Of a DNA stretch of 64,000 bases, positions 63,747 through 64,000 are shown in pieces. The notes under the pieces are model-generated. The model made no database searches. It worked only from the letters and a program-made list of their open reading frames with translations, and had not been told where the DNA came from. Numbering within the stretch: the first letter of the stretch is position 1; every line of letters begins with the position of its first letter. The stretch spans positions 1-64,000 of the forward strand of contig NZ_QETH01000003.1 in the NCBI RefSeq assembly GCF_003105115.1. The letters run 5' to 3'. Origin of the DNA: Flavobacterium sp. HTF (GTDB taxonomy: Bacteria; Bacteroidota; Bacteroidia; Flavobacteriales; Flavobacteriaceae). The translations under genes and the position numbers were made by a program.

Positions 63747-64000
63747 TTATTTCTTAATCAGCTTTTTGCTAACGTTCTTTGTATCTGATTTAAAATTCAG
63801 AATATAGATTCCTTTTGGAAGTCGGCTAACATCCAGAATGCTTTCGTTTGCCGAAGTATTGATTTTACTTTTCAATACCGGATTACCCGATAAATCATAA
63901 ATCGTTACTTCTTTATTGGCCAGTTCGCCTGACACTGAAAGCTGGATATAGTCAGTTGTCGGATTTGGATAAATTGTTACATCCGTCAATTCTTCCTCCT
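63747..64000 (-). CDS. C-terminal end of a T9SS-exported protein (partial)
   Basis: The frame runs in from beyond the right edge of the window, so only the last 84 residues are visible. They form a T9SS type A sorting domain (EELTDVTIYPNPTTDYIQLS ... KKLIKK). Its sequence is different from the shared cassettes of the four neighbours, so it belongs to another lineage of exported proteins. The catalytic part is outside the window. The 177-base gap to the GH64 gene shows no clear hairpin. Confidence 0.85.
   Translation of the reverse strand, partial: EEELTDVTIYPNPTTDYIQLSVSGELANKEVTIYDLSGNPVLKSKINTSANESILDVSRLPKGIYILNFKSDTKNVSKKLIKK

Noticed and set aside
1-64000. tRNA, rRNA, integrase or insertion-sequence transposase genes
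   Set aside because: None were recognised by eye in the gaps or frames. A tRNAscan/Infernal run would be needed to exclude small RNA genes fully.

Overview
The window looks like a piece of chromosome from a Flavobacterium-type member of the Bacteroidota. Evidence: low GC, promoter-like TAnnTTTG (-7) elements, few Shine-Dalgarno sites, a complete SusC/SusD polysaccharide utilisation locus with a hybrid two-component sensor, several proteins ending in type IX secretion (T9SS) sorting domains, and the GTCATTCTGAGGAACGAAG-type intergenic repeats common in this group. No rRNA, tRNA or CRISPR array was recognised.

Layout. 1-970: mostly non-coding, with a perfect 26-bp terminator stem, a duplicated leader in front of a 28-codon micro-ORF and of a 77-residue orphan. 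980-2963: a tight three-gene cassette (HNH protein, coiled-coil protein, DUF4407-like membrane protein) of unknown role. 3.1-9.6 kb: HxlR regulator with a luciferase-like monooxygenase, a CPA1 Na+/H+ antiporter, a MocR/PdxR-type PLP-dependent regulator, a DUF2024 gene and a frameshifted yggS (PLP homeostasis) gene; repeated CTGGA-type motifs tie the last ones together. 9.7-17.8 kb: an RND efflux operon (adaptor, pump, outer-membrane channel) divergent from a LytS/LytTR two-component pair. 17.9-21.8 kb: a triple-GAF sigma-54 activator and a SpxH/DsbA-like thioredoxin-fold protein.

21.9-38.9 kb: a PUL. The sensor/regulator reads rightwards; SusC, SusD, a GH5-like enzyme, three GH43-like enzymes, a GH2 and an aldose 1-epimerase read leftwards. 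Three five-blade propeller enzymes plus GH2 suggest an arabinose- or xylose-bearing, possibly galactose-bearing, plant polysaccharide (inference). 38.9-46.9 kb: MscS channel, a large T9SS-exported sugar dehydrogenase with CBM6, a siderophore-type TonB receptor with a candidate Fur box, an MBL-fold hydrolase and a small His/Cys-rich protein. 47.1-53.1 kb: an unusual operon of ABC ATPase, TonB receptor and two DUF3526-like ABC permeases.

53.15-54.23 kb is a non-coding array of about four and a half copies of a ~244-bp palindromic repeat, with a related single copy at 22.87-23.01 kb. 54.3-64 kb is a leftward run of T9SS-exported, multi-domain enzymes: a zinc metallopeptidase, GH16, GH18 and GH64, sharing near-identical beta/gamma-crystallin, ricin-lectin, CBM6 and sorting modules. 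Chitinase, beta-glucanases and protease together fit an enzyme set aimed at fungal cell walls (inference).
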